Below are positions 16,920 to 25,636 of a stretch of DNA of 64,000 nt, in pieces. Source of the DNA: Gordonia jinghuaiqii (GTDB lineage: Bacteria; Actinomycetota; Actinomycetes; Mycobacteriales; Mycobacteriaceae); the NCBI RefSeq assembly GCF_014041935.1, contig NZ_CP059491.1, positions 4,712,001 to 4,776,000 of the forward strand, given 5' to 3'. A program made the translations under genes and the position numbers. The number at the start of each line of letters is the position of its first letter. Within the stretch, counting starts at the first letter, position 1. The notes under the pieces were generated by a model, which made no database searches, had not been told where the DNA came from, and worked only from the letters and a program-made list of their open reading frames with translations.

Positions 16920-18002
16920 ATGGTCACGCCCATGACACGTCGCCTCTCACGGCCACTCACGGGTCTTGTCGTCTCGGTACTCGCCATGGCCCTGACGACC
17001 ACGCTGACTGCCACACCTGCCCATGCCGCCCCGCATGCGGCCGGACCGGCGACGATCGTCAACCGGCTCACCGGCCCGTTCGCGATGAACGACACGATCG
17101 GCCGCTACGACATCGTGGGCACCGACCTCGGCGTGATGTGGGACAACGGCCGCGGCGAGATCCTGACGGCCTTCGGCGACACCCAGTCGTTCAACGGCTG
17201 GTCGCTGCTGTACGGCGAACTCTTCTACTGGCGGTCGAACGTCCTGCTGCGCAGCACCGACCCCCATCTCGCCGACGGGATGACCTTCACCTCGCACGCC
17301 GGCCGGCCGGGCCACGCGAAGCGGCTGCTGAAGCCGAACGTCCGCCGCGAGGTCACGATCATCCCCACCGCCGGGGTGGCCGCCAACGGCAAGCAGTACA
17401 TGACCGTGATGTCGGTGAAGCGCTGGGATTCGCCGGGCATCTGGACCACCAACTGGGCCGGTCTCGTGTCCTCGACCGACAACGGCGAGAACTGGCGGTC
17501 GGTCAACGCCTTCCGGCCCAACGGCGGCGGGAACAAGAAGTTCCAGATGGGCGCCTTCCTGAAGGTCGGTAAGACCGTCTACTACTACGGCACCCCCGAC
17601 GGACGTTGGGGCGGTGTGTATCTCGCGCGCGTCGGCGAGAAGGACATCGAGAAGCTCGGCAAGTGGGAGTACTTCTCCTACGGCCGGTGGGTGCCCAACA
17701 ACCCCGACGCCGCAACGCCGGTGATGGGCGCGCCGACCGGCGAGATGTCGGTTCAGTGGAACGACTATCTCGGCAAGTACGTGTCGCTGGCCAGCCAGGA
17801 CGTCGGCGTCACCCTGCGCACCGCCGACAAGCCTTGGGGTCCTTGGACTTCAGGTGAGATCGTGGCGCCGTCGGTCGACCCGTACACCGGGTATGCACCC
17901 TACATCCACCCGTGGTCGAAGGGCAGCACGCTCTACTTCACGTACTCGATCTCCCTCGGCTATCAGGTCTACCTGATGAGGCTGCCGCTGCGACGCGGCT
18001 GA
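16920..18002 (+). CDS. Secreted DUF4185 protein, candidate D-arabinan-degrading glycoside hydrolase (GH183-like)
   Basis: 360 residues; ATG 16920 is chosen for its AGGT ribosome site six bases upstream, and ATG 16932 is an alternative. A Sec signal peptide is clear (TGLVVSVLAMALTTTLTATPAHA). The mature part is a single beta-propeller-like DUF4185 domain: GTDLGVMWDNGRGEILTAFGDT, NVLLRSTDPHLADG, TTNWAGLVSSTDNGENW, GAPTGEMSVQWNDYLGKYV. DUF4185 has been described as family GH183, endo-acting D-arabinanases that cut mycobacterial arabinogalactan. A wall-remodelling role in this mycolate organism follows by inference; catalytic residues were not assigned. Confidence 0.75.
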   Translation: MVTPMTRRLSRPLTGLVVSVLAMALTTTLTATPAHAAPHAAGPATIVNRLTGPFAMNDTIGRYDIVGTDLGVMWDNGRGEILTAFGDTQSFNGWSLLYGELFYWRSNVLLRSTDPHLADGMTFTSHAGRPGHAKRLLKPNVRREVTIIPTAGVAANGKQYMTVMSVKRWDSPGIWTTNWAGLVSSTDNGENWRSVNAFRPNGGGNKKFQMGAFLKVGKTVYYYGTPDGRWGGVYLARVGEKDIEKLGKWEYFSYGRWVPNNPDAATPVMGAPTGEMSVQWNDYLGKYVSLASQDVGVTLRTADKPWGPWTSGEIVAPSVDPYTGYAPYIHPWSKGSTLYFTYSISLGYQVYLMRLPLRRG

Positions 18003-18142
18003 CCTCGGGCTGGGCGCAAAAGCTACCCGGCGTCGCACGCGTGGTGGTTTACTGGCACGGAAGAGACTGACCGACACGCTCCGGCCGCAGAGCCCGACGA
18101 TCGCATCCTGTCCGCGGTGATGGTGCGACACACAAGGTCGTG

Positions 18143-19207
18143 ATGGGCATGAACTACTGGGTCAGCGTCGTCTTCCGTGCGATTCCCTTGGCCATGATGG
18201 CCGTGTGTATCGGTTTCGGCGCCTATATCTGGACCGCAGGTGATTCCGCCGGGAACTTCGTCGCCGGCCACGTGGTCGTCTTCCTGGGCGCCATCTGCGT
18301 GTGCCTGTTCTGTACCGCCGCGACGATCATCAGGCAGCTGATCGGCCGCTTCAACACCCTCGACAAATTCCTGTATCCGGCATTGGGATTCATCACGGCG
18401 GCGGGGACCGCCGCGTACGGGATCATCATCTTCGCCGGCGCGGCACCCGAACGTCCCGACGACTACGTCGCCGGTCACGTCGTCTTCGGTCTCGGATTGA
18501 TCAGCGGGTGCGTCGCCGCGGTCGCGACCGCATCGACGAAGTTCACTCTCGTACCGCAGAACTCCCAGCTGCCCGACAGCGACCGTTCACGCCCCGGCTC
18601 CGCGTTCTCCGGCACGTCCACCCTGGTGCTGTATGCGATCCCGGTCGTGTTGGCCGGCACCGCCTGGACGTTCGCGATCATCGACCTGGCGCAGGCGTCG
18701 ACGCCGGAACGGTTCACCGTCGGCCACGTCATGAGCGGCTTGGCGATGATCTGCACGAGCCTGATCGGTCTGGTGTTCAGCATCGTCCGGCAGGTCCAGA
18801 ACACCTACGAACCACGCGAGCGGATACTGTGGCCCGCGCTGGTGATCGCCATGGGGACGCTGAGCACGATATGGGGCGTGGTCGTCCTCGGCCTCCACAG
18901 CGAGAAGTACTATCTGACACCCGGCTTCGTGATGATCGGACTCGGTCTCGTCTGCTTCAGCATCCTCAGCAAGGTCGGTCTCCTCGCGCTCGTGTGGCGG
19001 CGGACGTTCGAGCTCGCCAACCGGGTACCCCTCATTCCCGTCGTCACCGCCTTGGCCTGCTTGTTCCTGTCCGCCTTCGTCTTTCAGATGGCAGTCGACG
19101 ACTCCAGCGTGTTCATCGCCGCCCGCGTGCTCGTCGGACTCGGCGGGATCTGTTTCACCCTGTACTCGATCGTCAGCATCCTGGAGAGCGGCACCTCCAC
19201 GGAGTAG
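18143..19207 (+). CDS. DUF2776 membrane protein, YhiM-like
   Basis: 354 residues from ATG 18143, which sits five bases after AAGG. There are about ten membrane helices. The repeated phrase VAGHVV/VGHVMSG (FVAGHVVVFLGAICVCL, YVAGHVVFGLGLISGC, FTVGHVMSGLAMICTS) and the C-terminal FSILSKVGLLALVWRRTFELANR...LVGLGGICFTLYSIVSILESG match E. coli YhiM along the full length as I recall it. YhiM is an inner-membrane protein implicated in acid tolerance. The function here is unproven. It has no obvious operon partner. Confidence 0.85.
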   Translation: MGMNYWVSVVFRAIPLAMMAVCIGFGAYIWTAGDSAGNFVAGHVVVFLGAICVCLFCTAATIIRQLIGRFNTLDKFLYPALGFITAAGTAAYGIIIFAGAAPERPDDYVAGHVVFGLGLISGCVAAVATASTKFTLVPQNSQLPDSDRSRPGSAFSGTSTLVLYAIPVVLAGTAWTFAIIDLAQASTPERFTVGHVMSGLAMICTSLIGLVFSIVRQVQNTYEPRERILWPALVIAMGTLSTIWGVVVLGLHSEKYYLTPGFVMIGLGLVCFSILSKVGLLALVWRRTFELANRVPLIPVVTALACLFLSAFVFQMAVDDSSVFIAARVLVGLGGICFTLYSIVSILESGTSTE

Positions 19208-19234
19208 CCGCCCTCCAGGAGCCGACTGGGAGGA

Positions 19235-19909
19235 TCAGCCCTGTCCGAGCATCTTCTTCATCTGGTCGATCTCTGCCTGCTGCGTCTTCTCGACCTCGGT
19301 GGCAAGAGCTTTGGTGCCGGGGTCGACACCGTCGGTGAGAACCGCGTCGGCCATTGCGATCGCGCCCTCGTGGTGACGGATCATGCCCTCGAGCCAGAGC
19401 TTGTCGAACGCGGGACCCCGCGCATCGCGCAGCGCCATCATCTGGTTCGCGGTGAGCATCCCGGGCATGTCCGAGTGGCCCCCGTGCCCCATCCCCGGCC
19501 CCATCCCGGGACCGTCGTCGTCGACGCCCCAGCTCTCGAGACGATCCTCCATCTGGTCGATCTCGCGCTCCTGGGCCTTCTCGATCGCCGCCGCCAGGGC
19601 GATCAGCTGCGGATTGTCGGTTCTGCCCTCGACGAGTTCGGCCATCATCACCGCCTGCCGGTGGTGTCCGATCATGGTCGAGTTGAAGTCGACGTCGGCG
19701 TCGTTGTGGTGGGCGCCGGGCAGCGACGAACCGCCCGCCGGGCCGCTGCTCATCGTGGCGCTGCTCGTCTGGGGACCGGCCGACTGGGCGCTGCCGGGCG
19801 ACTCGTCGGGCGAGCATCCGGCGAGAACGAGCGCGGCCGCCGCCGCGATTCCTAGTGCGGACACCGCGGGGACGCGGCGTCGAACTGTGCTGTTGCGTGG
19901 TAGGGACAT
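19235..19909 (-). CDS. DUF305 lipoprotein
   Basis: 224 residues. The lipobox LAGC (ALVLAGCSPDES) marks lipidation and surface anchoring. Two ferritin-like DUF305 repeats carry paired histidines (MIGHHRQAVMMAELV and MIRHHEGAIAMADAVL), and a Gly/Met/His-rich linker lies between them (GMGPGMGHGGHSDMPGM), suggesting metal binding. DUF305 proteins often occur in copper-handling loci. A Shine-Dalgarno AAGGGAG precedes the ATG. The small His/Met-rich gene upstream (20044-20325) fits the same context. Confidence 0.85.
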   Translation of the reverse strand: MSLPRNSTVRRRVPAVSALGIAAAAALVLAGCSPDESPGSAQSAGPQTSSATMSSGPAGGSSLPGAHHNDADVDFNSTMIGHHRQAVMMAELVEGRTDNPQLIALAAAIEKAQEREIDQMEDRLESWGVDDDGPGMGPGMGHGGHSDMPGMLTANQMMALRDARGPAFDKLWLEGMIRHHEGAIAMADAVLTDGVDPGTKALATEVEKTQQAEIDQMKKMLGQG

Positions 19910-19989
19910 GACTGAACTCCCTTGCTGCTGAGGTTTCTACGGAATTCGGAGAAGAACGGCATGGCGGACCGACCGGTCCGCGGACCACC

Positions 19990-20028
19990 TCAGCAGCGGA
20001 TCACCTGCAACTGCAGATGCGAGTGCAT
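19990..20028 (-). CDS. Possible 12-residue leader peptide MHSHLQLQVIRC
   Basis: A mini-ORF of 12 codons ends in Cys before TGA. It lies between the 93-residue gene and the DUF305 lipoprotein on the same strand, 80 bases before the lipoprotein start. It has no ribosome site of its own. Short ORFs ending in cysteine act as cysteine-responsive leaders in actinobacteria, so a regulatory role is conceivable. It could equally be chance. Confidence 0.25.
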   Translation of the reverse strand: MHSHLQLQVIRC

Positions 20029-20043
20029 GGGCAAGGGCGGCGG

Positions 20044-20325
20044 TCATCTCGGAGCCGGGGTCATGTCAGAAGCCGGGGTCATGTCAGAAGCCGGGGTCAT
20101 GTCAGAAGCCGGGGTCATGTCAGAAACCGGGAGCGTCGACGCCGTTGGCACGGCGCGGTCCGACTCGTGCGTCGCGACCGGGTGACCCGCAGGTCCCGGT
20201 GTCGAGGCCTGGGTGTGCCCGCCGAGATGACCCGCGACCGCCGCGTGCATGAGCAACACCGCGAACGCGAGCAGCAGGACCGTGACGCGTCGTCGGGCGA
20301 CGGTGCGCGGTCGGCGGCTGCTCAC
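20044..20325 (-). CDS. Small exported protein with SDMTPA repeats
   Basis: 93 residues. A basic N-terminus and one hydrophobic helix (VTVLLLAFAVLLMHAAVAGH) form a signal or anchor. A histidine-containing segment (GHLGGHTQASTPGPAGH) follows, and then four copies of SDMTPA. It resembles DUF6153-type small proteins found beside copper/DUF305 genes, though that assignment is tentative. The methionine repeat might bind soft metals. The repeat is encoded by an 18-bp tandem array and its copy number probably varies between strains. Confidence 0.6.
   Translation of the reverse strand: MSSRRPRTVARRRVTVLLLAFAVLLMHAAVAGHLGGHTQASTPGPAGHPVATHESDRAVPTASTLPVSDMTPASDMTPASDMTPASDMTPAPR
20054..20125. repeat. 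18-bp tandem repeat, four units, in coding sequence
   Basis: GCCGGGGTCATGTCAGAA is repeated four times without change (20054-20071, 20072-20089, 20090-20107, 20108-20125). On the minus strand it encodes the hexapeptide repeat of the small exported protein. Exact identity between units indicates recent expansion. Confidence 0.9.
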
Positions 20326-20343
20326 GGCGTCCAGGCTACGAGC

Positions 20344-21585
20344 TCACGAAGCGGTCGTCGATGCCTTCGCGCCGGAGCTGTCGTCGTGCGCGGCCAGTGC
20401 GGGGTCGCCGTTCTCGGCGGCCGCCTCTTCCTCCGCCAGCCGACTCTGCCGCGGTATCAGCCACTTTCGATCGACGATGCGATACGTCGCGACCACAGCT
20501 GCGGCCAGTGCCCAGCCGAGCACGATGTCGAAGATGTAGTGCTCGGCCGTGTAGACCAGGGCGAACGCCATGGCCAGCGCATAGCCCATGAACAGCGTCT
20601 TTCCGAGCGCCTTCACCCGCGGCCACATGAAGAGAGCGAGGAGCATCGTCAAGCCGGCGTGCAGGGACGGGATGGCCGCGACGAGATTGGACTTGCCCTG
20701 GCCAACCTCGACCAGGTTCGACGCGGCGTGGATGTTCAGATAGCCCCAGCCACGCGCCGAGATGCGCTCGACGTAGGGATTGGCGCCGGGATGATCGGTG
20801 TCGAGCTCACCGAGAAGGCCACCCGGTTCCTTGGCCTCCGGCGAATACATGCAGATCGGATCACGCGGATAGTCGTGGACCTCGGCGGCGGTGCATCGGG
20901 CCGCGGCCCACGGCGGCGCGCCGGGGACCAGGGTGTAACCCACCAGGGCGAGGAATGTCGTCGCCACGAAGCACGCGGCATAACGTCGCCACGCCGTGCG
21001 GTCCTTGAGCCACAGCACCGCTGCCACGGCGTACGGAACGATGAAGTACGACATGTAGACGACGCTGATAATGACCTCCCACCAGGGAGGACTCGCCTGC
21101 TTGAGGTGTTCCTGCAACCACGCCGTGGGGTTGACGCCACCGGTCAGGAACGCGTCGAAGTCGATCGCGAGGTGCCAGTGCGTGGGCATGTCGACGACGC
21201 GCGCGACGTCGCGGGTCCAGTCGTAGAGGATCAGGATCAGCGCGAACGGCGCCCAGTCGGTGAGGATGGTGATGAACTTGCGGCGGCCGATACACGCGGC
21301 TGCCAGTCCGAGGCACAGCAGGATGATGAGGCGGGTCCGGTCGAACGCGAGACCCTCGAACGCGATGTGCAGCGCGATCAGCACGAACCAGGCGCCGATC
21401 GCGATACGTCGGACCGTGGTCAGGTCGCGGCGGTTCTCCGGGTCGGGGTCCATCTCCGCTGCGGCAGCCAGATCCTCGAGGACCGGCGACATCTCCGGGG
21501 GCTGCTGGTCGTCTGTGTCGGCACCGCGGTCGCTCTTCGACGCACCGCCCGGCTGCGGGACGCCCACCGTCTCGTCAACACTCAC
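20344..21585 (-). CDS. PAP2-superfamily membrane phosphatase/transferase (AUR1/inositol-phosphotransferase-like)
   Basis: 413 residues from GTG 21585. The N-terminal 50 residues are hydrophilic and about eight membrane helices follow. The PAP2 signature residues appear as AAIPSLHAGLTMLLAL and VYTAEHYIFDIVLGW (catalytic His...Asp), with VGYTLVPGAPPWAA upstream as in AUR1/inositol phosphorylceramide synthase-like proteins. Likely activity: transfer or hydrolysis of a lipid-linked phosphate at the outer face of the membrane. The substrate is unknown. Confidence 0.8.
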   Translation of the reverse strand: MSVDETVGVPQPGGASKSDRGADTDDQQPPEMSPVLEDLAAAAEMDPDPENRRDLTTVRRIAIGAWFVLIALHIAFEGLAFDRTRLIILLCLGLAAACIGRRKFITILTDWAPFALILILYDWTRDVARVVDMPTHWHLAIDFDAFLTGGVNPTAWLQEHLKQASPPWWEVIISVVYMSYFIVPYAVAAVLWLKDRTAWRRYAACFVATTFLALVGYTLVPGAPPWAAARCTAAEVHDYPRDPICMYSPEAKEPGGLLGELDTDHPGANPYVERISARGWGYLNIHAASNLVEVGQGKSNLVAAIPSLHAGLTMLLALFMWPRVKALGKTLFMGYALAMAFALVYTAEHYIFDIVLGWALAAAVVATYRIVDRKWLIPRQSRLAEEEAAAENGDPALAAHDDSSGAKASTTAS

Positions 21586-21824
21586 CCGACACAACCCTGC
21601 CTGTCACACCCCGCAGGGCAACCACCCTCGTAACCTGCCGTCATTGTAGTGGCCATCCCGCGTTCGGAAACCACCGCGAGAGCCAGGCATGTCACGGTTT
21701 CGCGAGTCTGCGCGGCGACCACCGGCGGAAATGTCCGTTTTCGCCGACGGCCCACTTTCGGAGGTGTTGTCGATCACACTGGGGTTCCCGATAGATGGGG
21801 TTCTCGATCGATGAGGAGGTCCCG

Positions 21825-22040
21825 GTGCCCAATCGCTATCTGCGCTACGGCGATCAGCGCTACATCATCAACAAGGAGGCGGAGGCCCGGCTCAACCGCA
21901 CCCTCGACGCGGTGTACGCCGACGGAACCCGCGGGCACGAGTGGCTGAACCTCTACCACGACAGCGCCGCCCCCTGCCGGTTGCTGATCGCGGCGGGCGT
22001 GCCGATCACCATCGAAACCGAACCGTGCCTGGGTGAATGA
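21825..22040 (+). CDS. Small hypothetical protein
   Basis: 71 residues. GTG 21825 is chosen because a strong AGGAGG lies five bases upstream (21814-21819); an in-frame ATG at 21795 would hide that site. The sequence PNRYLRYGDQRYIINKEAEARLNRTLDAVYADG is soluble and not low complexity, suggesting a real gene. I recognise no family. Its stop codon lies inside the first unit of a 17-bp tandem repeat. Confidence 0.55.
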   Translation: MPNRYLRYGDQRYIINKEAEARLNRTLDAVYADGTRGHEWLNLYHDSAAPCRLLIAAGVPITIETEPCLGE

Positions 22041-22088
22041 ACTGCCTGGGTGAATGAACTGCCCGGGTGAATGAACTGCCCGGGTGAA
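22026..22088. repeat. 17-bp tandem repeat ending in a hairpin
   Basis: Units TGCC(T/C)GGGTGAATGAAC at 22026-22042, 22043-22059 and 22060-22076 and a partial fourth at 22077-22088. The last unit runs into the inverted repeat GCCCGGGT-GA-ACCCGGGC (22078-22095), a possible terminator. The array spans the stop codon of the 71-residue gene and ends 35 bases before nfo. Confidence 0.85.
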
Positions 22089-22110
22089 CCCGGGCGTCGG
22101 TGCGGGCAAC

Positions 22111-22122
22111 TATCGTTGTCGC
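22111..22122 (+). promoter_or_regulatory. Leaderless promoter of nfo
   Basis: TATCGT at 22111-22116 is followed by six bases and then the nfo ATG at 22123. There is no Shine-Dalgarno. This spacing predicts a transcript starting at the A of the ATG. Confidence 0.5.
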
Positions 22123-22893
22123 ATGCGCATCGGAGCACATCTTCGTGAGGACACCGACCCCCTGGCCACCGCGGCCGAACTGGGCATCGACGTGTTCCAG
22201 ATGTTCGTCACCGACCCTCAGAGCTGGAAGAAGCCGCAGCCCAATCCGCGGGCCGCGGAGTTCCGCGAGTCCGACATCGACGTCGTCGTGCACTCGAGTT
22301 ACCAGATCAACGTCGCGAGCCTGAACAACCGGTTGCGCATGCCGTCGCGAAAGGCCGTCGAACAACAGGCGGCCGCGGCTGCCGAGCTGGGCGCGTTCGG
22401 TCTCGTCGTGCACGGCGGACACCTGCGTGACGGCGAGGAGAGCGCCGAGGGATTCGCGAACTGGCGCAAGCTGTTCGACCGCCAGGCCGACAAGGGCGGG
22501 TTCGGGGTGCCGATCCTCATCGAGAACACCGCGGGCGGCGACCACGCGATGGCACGCACCCTCGAGTCGATCGATCGGCTGTGGGAAGCAGTCGGAGACT
22601 TCGAACAGGCGGGATTCTGCCTCGACACCTGTCACGCATGGGCCGGGGGCGAGGATCTGGTCGGCCTGGTCGAACGCGTCCGTGAGATCACCGGTCGCAT
22701 CGACCTCGTACACCTCAACAACTCTCGCGACGAGTTCGACTCCGGCCGCGACCGGCACGCCAACCTGGCGTCGGGCCACATCGATCCCGAGGTGCTGGTC
22801 GCCGTCGCGGAGGCCGCAGGGGCGCCCGTCATTCTCGAGACGCCCGCCGACGGCATCCCCGACGACCTGGCCTATCTTCGAGAGTCGCTGTAG
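22123..22893 (+). CDS. nfo: Deoxyribonuclease IV (AP endonuclease)
   Basis: 256 residues, the length of M. tuberculosis End (Rv0670), with which it aligns along the whole chain as I remember it. It cleaves DNA 5' of abasic sites in base-excision repair. The TIM barrel opens with MRIGAHLREDTDPL. Metal-site motifs include VVHGGHLRD, ILIENTAGGDHAMA, CLDTCHAWAGGE, LVHLNNSRDEFDSGRDRHANLASGHID and VILETP, all with the expected Zn-binding His, Glu and Asp residues. The start is fixed by homology and by the leaderless promoter. Confidence 0.93.
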   Translation: MRIGAHLREDTDPLATAAELGIDVFQMFVTDPQSWKKPQPNPRAAEFRESDIDVVVHSSYQINVASLNNRLRMPSRKAVEQQAAAAAELGAFGLVVHGGHLRDGEESAEGFANWRKLFDRQADKGGFGVPILIENTAGGDHAMARTLESIDRLWEAVGDFEQAGFCLDTCHAWAGGEDLVGLVERVREITGRIDLVHLNNSRDEFDSGRDRHANLASGHIDPEVLVAVAEAAGAPVILETPADGIPDDLAYLRESL

Positions 22894-22902
22894 GCGCGCG
22901 GT

Positions 22903-23463
22903 TCAGGAAAGACTTCCCAAGCCCGGAAGCGGAACCGGTGACGGGTTCACCGGGTAGGCCGCCACTCTCATGTCGACTGTCCCGTTGCACGGCCCGCCCT
23001 TGATGGTGGTCCGCCACAATCCCGTGAGGGTGCCGTCGGCCTGCGGCGTGTAGGTCGCCTCCGACTCCGCCGGGGCCCACACCTTGGGTACGCCGGCGCC
23101 CTGCCAGCAGTCCCACTCCCAGCTGTAGCGGTGGACCCAGGAGCCGTTCTCCCAGATGTAGCGGGGCGGTTGCGGCAGCGTCGGGTTGGCGGGCTTCGGC
23201 CCGTTCGTCACCGTGGCCACGCATGCACCACCGACACATGAGGTCACGAAGGTGTAGTCGTCGGAGAAATCCGGCTCGCCCTGCCGGGCGGCGAGGCTGG
23301 TCCCGGTCTTCGAGGCCGCGAATCGCTTCAGCGTGTAGACGCCGTTCCATGCGGGTTCGGCCGCCTGCGCGGGGGCGACACTCACCAGAAGGCCTGCTGC
23401 CAACGTGAGGATCGTGGCCACACCGACGGCCATCCGCGCGGTACTCGTTCCTAGTCTGCTCAT
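22903..23463 (-). CDS. Secreted hypothetical protein
   Basis: 186 residues. A Sec signal peptide is present ([29 protein letters not shown]). The mature part has four cysteines (SCVGGAC, WDCWQG, GGPCNG), probably in disulfides, and is rich in Trp and Tyr. The pattern ([16 protein letters not shown]...[20 protein letters not shown]) is typical of conserved secreted actinobacterial proteins without known function. It is convergent with nfo, 9 bases apart. Confidence 0.7.
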   Translation of the reverse strand: MSRLGTSTARMAVGVATILTLAAGLLVSVAPAQAAEPAWNGVYTLKRFAASKTGTSLAARQGEPDFSDDYTFVTSCVGGACVATVTNGPKPANPTLPQPPRYIWENGSWVHRYSWEWDCWQGAGVPKVWAPAESEATYTPQADGTLTGLWRTTIKGGPCNGTVDMRVAAYPVNPSPVPLPGLGSLS

Positions 23464-23590
23464 GCCTCATCCAACCCCATCAACGGTCTGTAGGTGGGAC
23501 AACGAGATCGCGCCCCCAGTCGCCCACGCTCGTGGGTGTCAGATCACAGGTCCAGCGATTGATCGGACGGGGATATGGGTCTATTCTGCT

Positions 23591-23606
23591 GTTACCGGCG
23601 AGTAAC
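23591..23606. promoter_or_regulatory. Candidate TetR operator upstream of fadE5
   Basis: GTTACCGGCGAGTAAC contains TTACC-GGCG-AGTAA, matching the pattern TTACY-N4-RGTAA seen at 31252 and 50961. It lies about 110 bases before the fadE5 start, in the only long non-coding stretch upstream of that gene. Confidence 0.55.
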
Positions 23607-23717
23607 TTAGCTCGAGCCGAACAGTCCTGCCCGCCTCGGCCGGTACGCATCACCGCATGCGATCGGACCGGGTCGAGGACGACAACGCACACGGCCACAC
23701 CCAGCAAAGGAACCACG

Positions 23718-25553
23718 ATGGGCCATTACAAGAGCAACATGCGCGACCTGCAGTTCAACCTGTTCGAGCTGTTCGAGCTCGACAAGGTGCTCGAGTCGGG
23801 CGACTTCGGCGACCTCGACCACGAGACCGCCGTCGACATGCTGCGCGAGGTCAAGGCGCTCGCCGAGGGCCCGATCGCGGAGTCATTCGTCGACGCCGAC
23901 CGCAACCCGCCGGTCTTCGACCCCGAGACCCACAGCGTCACCATCCCCGAGGGCTTCAAGAAGTCCTACCAAGCACTCGTCGAGGGCGGCTGGGACAAGA
24001 TCGGCATCGACGAGGAGCTCGGCGGCCTGCCTGCTCCCCGTTCGCTGTACTGGGCCATCGGCGAGATGATCCTCGGCGCCAACCCGCCGGTGTTCATGTA
24101 TGCCGCCGGCGCCGGCTTCTCCCAGATCTTCTACGACAACGGCACCGACGAGCAGAAGAAGTGGGCCACCATCTGCGCCGAGCGCGGCTGGGGCGCCACC
24201 ATGGTGCTGACCGAGCCAGACGCAGGTTCCGACGTCGGCGCGGGCCGCACCAAGGCCGTGCAGCAGGAAGACGGCTCCTGGCACATCGACGGCGTGAAGC
24301 GTTTCATCACCTCCGCCGACCAGGACATGACCGAGAACATCTTCCACCTCGTGCTCGCGCGACCTGAAGGTGCCGGACCGGGCACCAAGGGTCTGTCGCT
24401 GTTCTTCGTACCGAAGTTCCACTTCGACTTCGAGACCGGCGAACTGGGCGAACGCAACGGCGTCTTCGTGACCAACGTCGAACACAAGATGGGCATCAAG
24501 GCCTCGGCCACCTGTGAGCTCACCTTCGGTCAGCACGGCATCCCGGCCAAGGGCTGGCTCGTCGGCGACGTCCACAAGGGCATCGCGCAGATGTTCGAGG
24601 TCATCGAGCATGCCCGAATGATGGTGGGCACCAAGGCGATCTCGACCCTGTCGACCGGTTACCTGAACGCGCTGGAGTACGCCAAGGAGCGTATCCAGGG
24701 CGCCGACATGACCCAGATGACCGACAAGGCCGCTCCTCGCGTGTCGATCACCCATCACCCCGATGTGCGTCGCTCGCTGATGACCCAGAAGGCCTACGCC
24801 GAGGGCCTGCGCGCGATCTACCTCTACACCGCGTCACACCAGGACGCCGCTTCCGCGCAGATCGTCTCCGGCGCCGACGCCGAGATGGCGCACCGGGTCA
24901 ACGATCTGCTGCTCCCGATCGTCAAGGGTGTCGGCTCCGAGCGGGCCTACGGCACCCTCGGCCACGAGTCGCTGCAGACTCTGGGCGGTTCGGGCTTCCT
25001 GCAGGACTACCCGATCGAGCAGTACATCCGTGACTCCAAGATCGACTCGCTGTACGAGGGCACGACCGCCATCCAGGCGCAGGACTTCTTCTTCCGCAAG
25101 ATCATTCGCGACAAGGGTCAGGCACTGGCTCACGTCGCCGGACAGATCCAGAAGTTCATCGACTCCGAGGCGGGCAACGGTCGACTCAAGGCCGAGCGCG
25201 CTCTGCTGAAGACCGCGCTCGACGACGTGCAGGCCATGGCCGCTTCGCTGACCACCACTCTGATGGGGGCACAGGAGAATCCGACCGAACTGTACAAGGT
25301 CGGCCTCGGTTCGGTCCGCTTCCTCATGTCGGTGGGCGACCTGCTCATCGGCTGGCTGCTGCTGCGCCAGTCCGAGATCGCACTCGCCGCGCTCGACGGA
25401 GGTGCATCCGACGCCGACAAGCCCTTCTACGAGGGCAAGGTCGCCGTGGCCGGCTTCTTCGCCAAGAACATGCTGCCGATGCTCACCGCCGTGCGCGCCA
25501 CCGTCGAGAACGTCGACAACGACATCATGGAACTCGACGAAGCGGCCTTCTGA
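23718..25553 (+). CDS. fadE5: Acyl-CoA dehydrogenase FadE5
   Basis: 611 residues, matching the size and sequence of M. tuberculosis FadE5 (Rv0244c), a dehydrogenase of broad chain-length range that introduces the alpha,beta double bond in fatty acyl-CoA. Landmarks: [40 protein letters not shown] (FAD site), [38 protein letters not shown] and [20 protein letters not shown] with the catalytic Glu. The ATG at 23718 follows AAAGGA; the frame is open further upstream, but homology starts here. It probably belongs to the TetR regulon marked by the site at 23591. Confidence 0.96.
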   Translation: MGHYKSNMRDLQFNLFELFELDKVLESGDFGDLDHETAVDMLREVKALAEGPIAESFVDADRNPPVFDPETHSVTIPEGFKKSYQALVEGGWDKIGIDEELGGLPAPRSLYWAIGEMILGANPPVFMYAAGAGFSQIFYDNGTDEQKKWATICAERGWGATMVLTEPDAGSDVGAGRTKAVQQEDGSWHIDGVKRFITSADQDMTENIFHLVLARPEGAGPGTKGLSLFFVPKFHFDFETGELGERNGVFVTNVEHKMGIKASATCELTFGQHGIPAKGWLVGDVHKGIAQMFEVIEHARMMVGTKAISTLSTGYLNALEYAKERIQGADMTQMTDKAAPRVSITHHPDVRRSLMTQKAYAEGLRAIYLYTASHQDAASAQIVSGADAEMAHRVNDLLLPIVKGVGSERAYGTLGHESLQTLGGSGFLQDYPIEQYIRDSKIDSLYEGTTAIQAQDFFFRKIIRDKGQALAHVAGQIQKFIDSEAGNGRLKAERALLKTALDDVQAMAASLTTTLMGAQENPTELYKVGLGSVRFLMSVGDLLIGWLLLRQSEIALAALDGGASDADKPFYEGKVAVAGFFAKNMLPMLTAVRATVENVDNDIMELDEAAF

Positions 25554-25577
25554 CCCTTCCGCACACGCACCACGACT

Positions 25578-25620
25578 GGACAGACGCACCATTCCGCCAC
25601 GCGGGGTGGTGCGTCTGTCC
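25578..25620. terminator. Strong hairpin terminator after fadE5
   Basis: Perfect 14-bp arms GGACAGACGCACCA (25578-25591) and TGGTGCGTCTGTCC (25607-25620) flank a 15-base loop, followed by TTCT. It lies 24 bases after the fadE5 stop. Confidence 0.85.
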
Positions 25621-25636
25621 TTCTGACTCTGGCACG

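Noticed and set aside
19922..20185. Metallothionein-like CNCRCEC stretch on the plus strand
   Set aside because: Only five cysteines occur in one short run. The frame then passes through the antisense of the SDMTPA repeat, has no ribosome site, and is antisense to a better-supported small gene and mini-ORF.
22026..22088. Possible CRISPR-like array (regular repeats)
   Set aside because: The 17-bp units are directly adjacent without spacers, and no cas gene is present; it is a simple tandem repeat.
23532..23717. N-terminal extension of FadE5 by 62 codons
   Set aside because: The frame is open, but it runs through the operator at 23591 and lacks similarity; homology and the AAAGGA site support ATG 23718.
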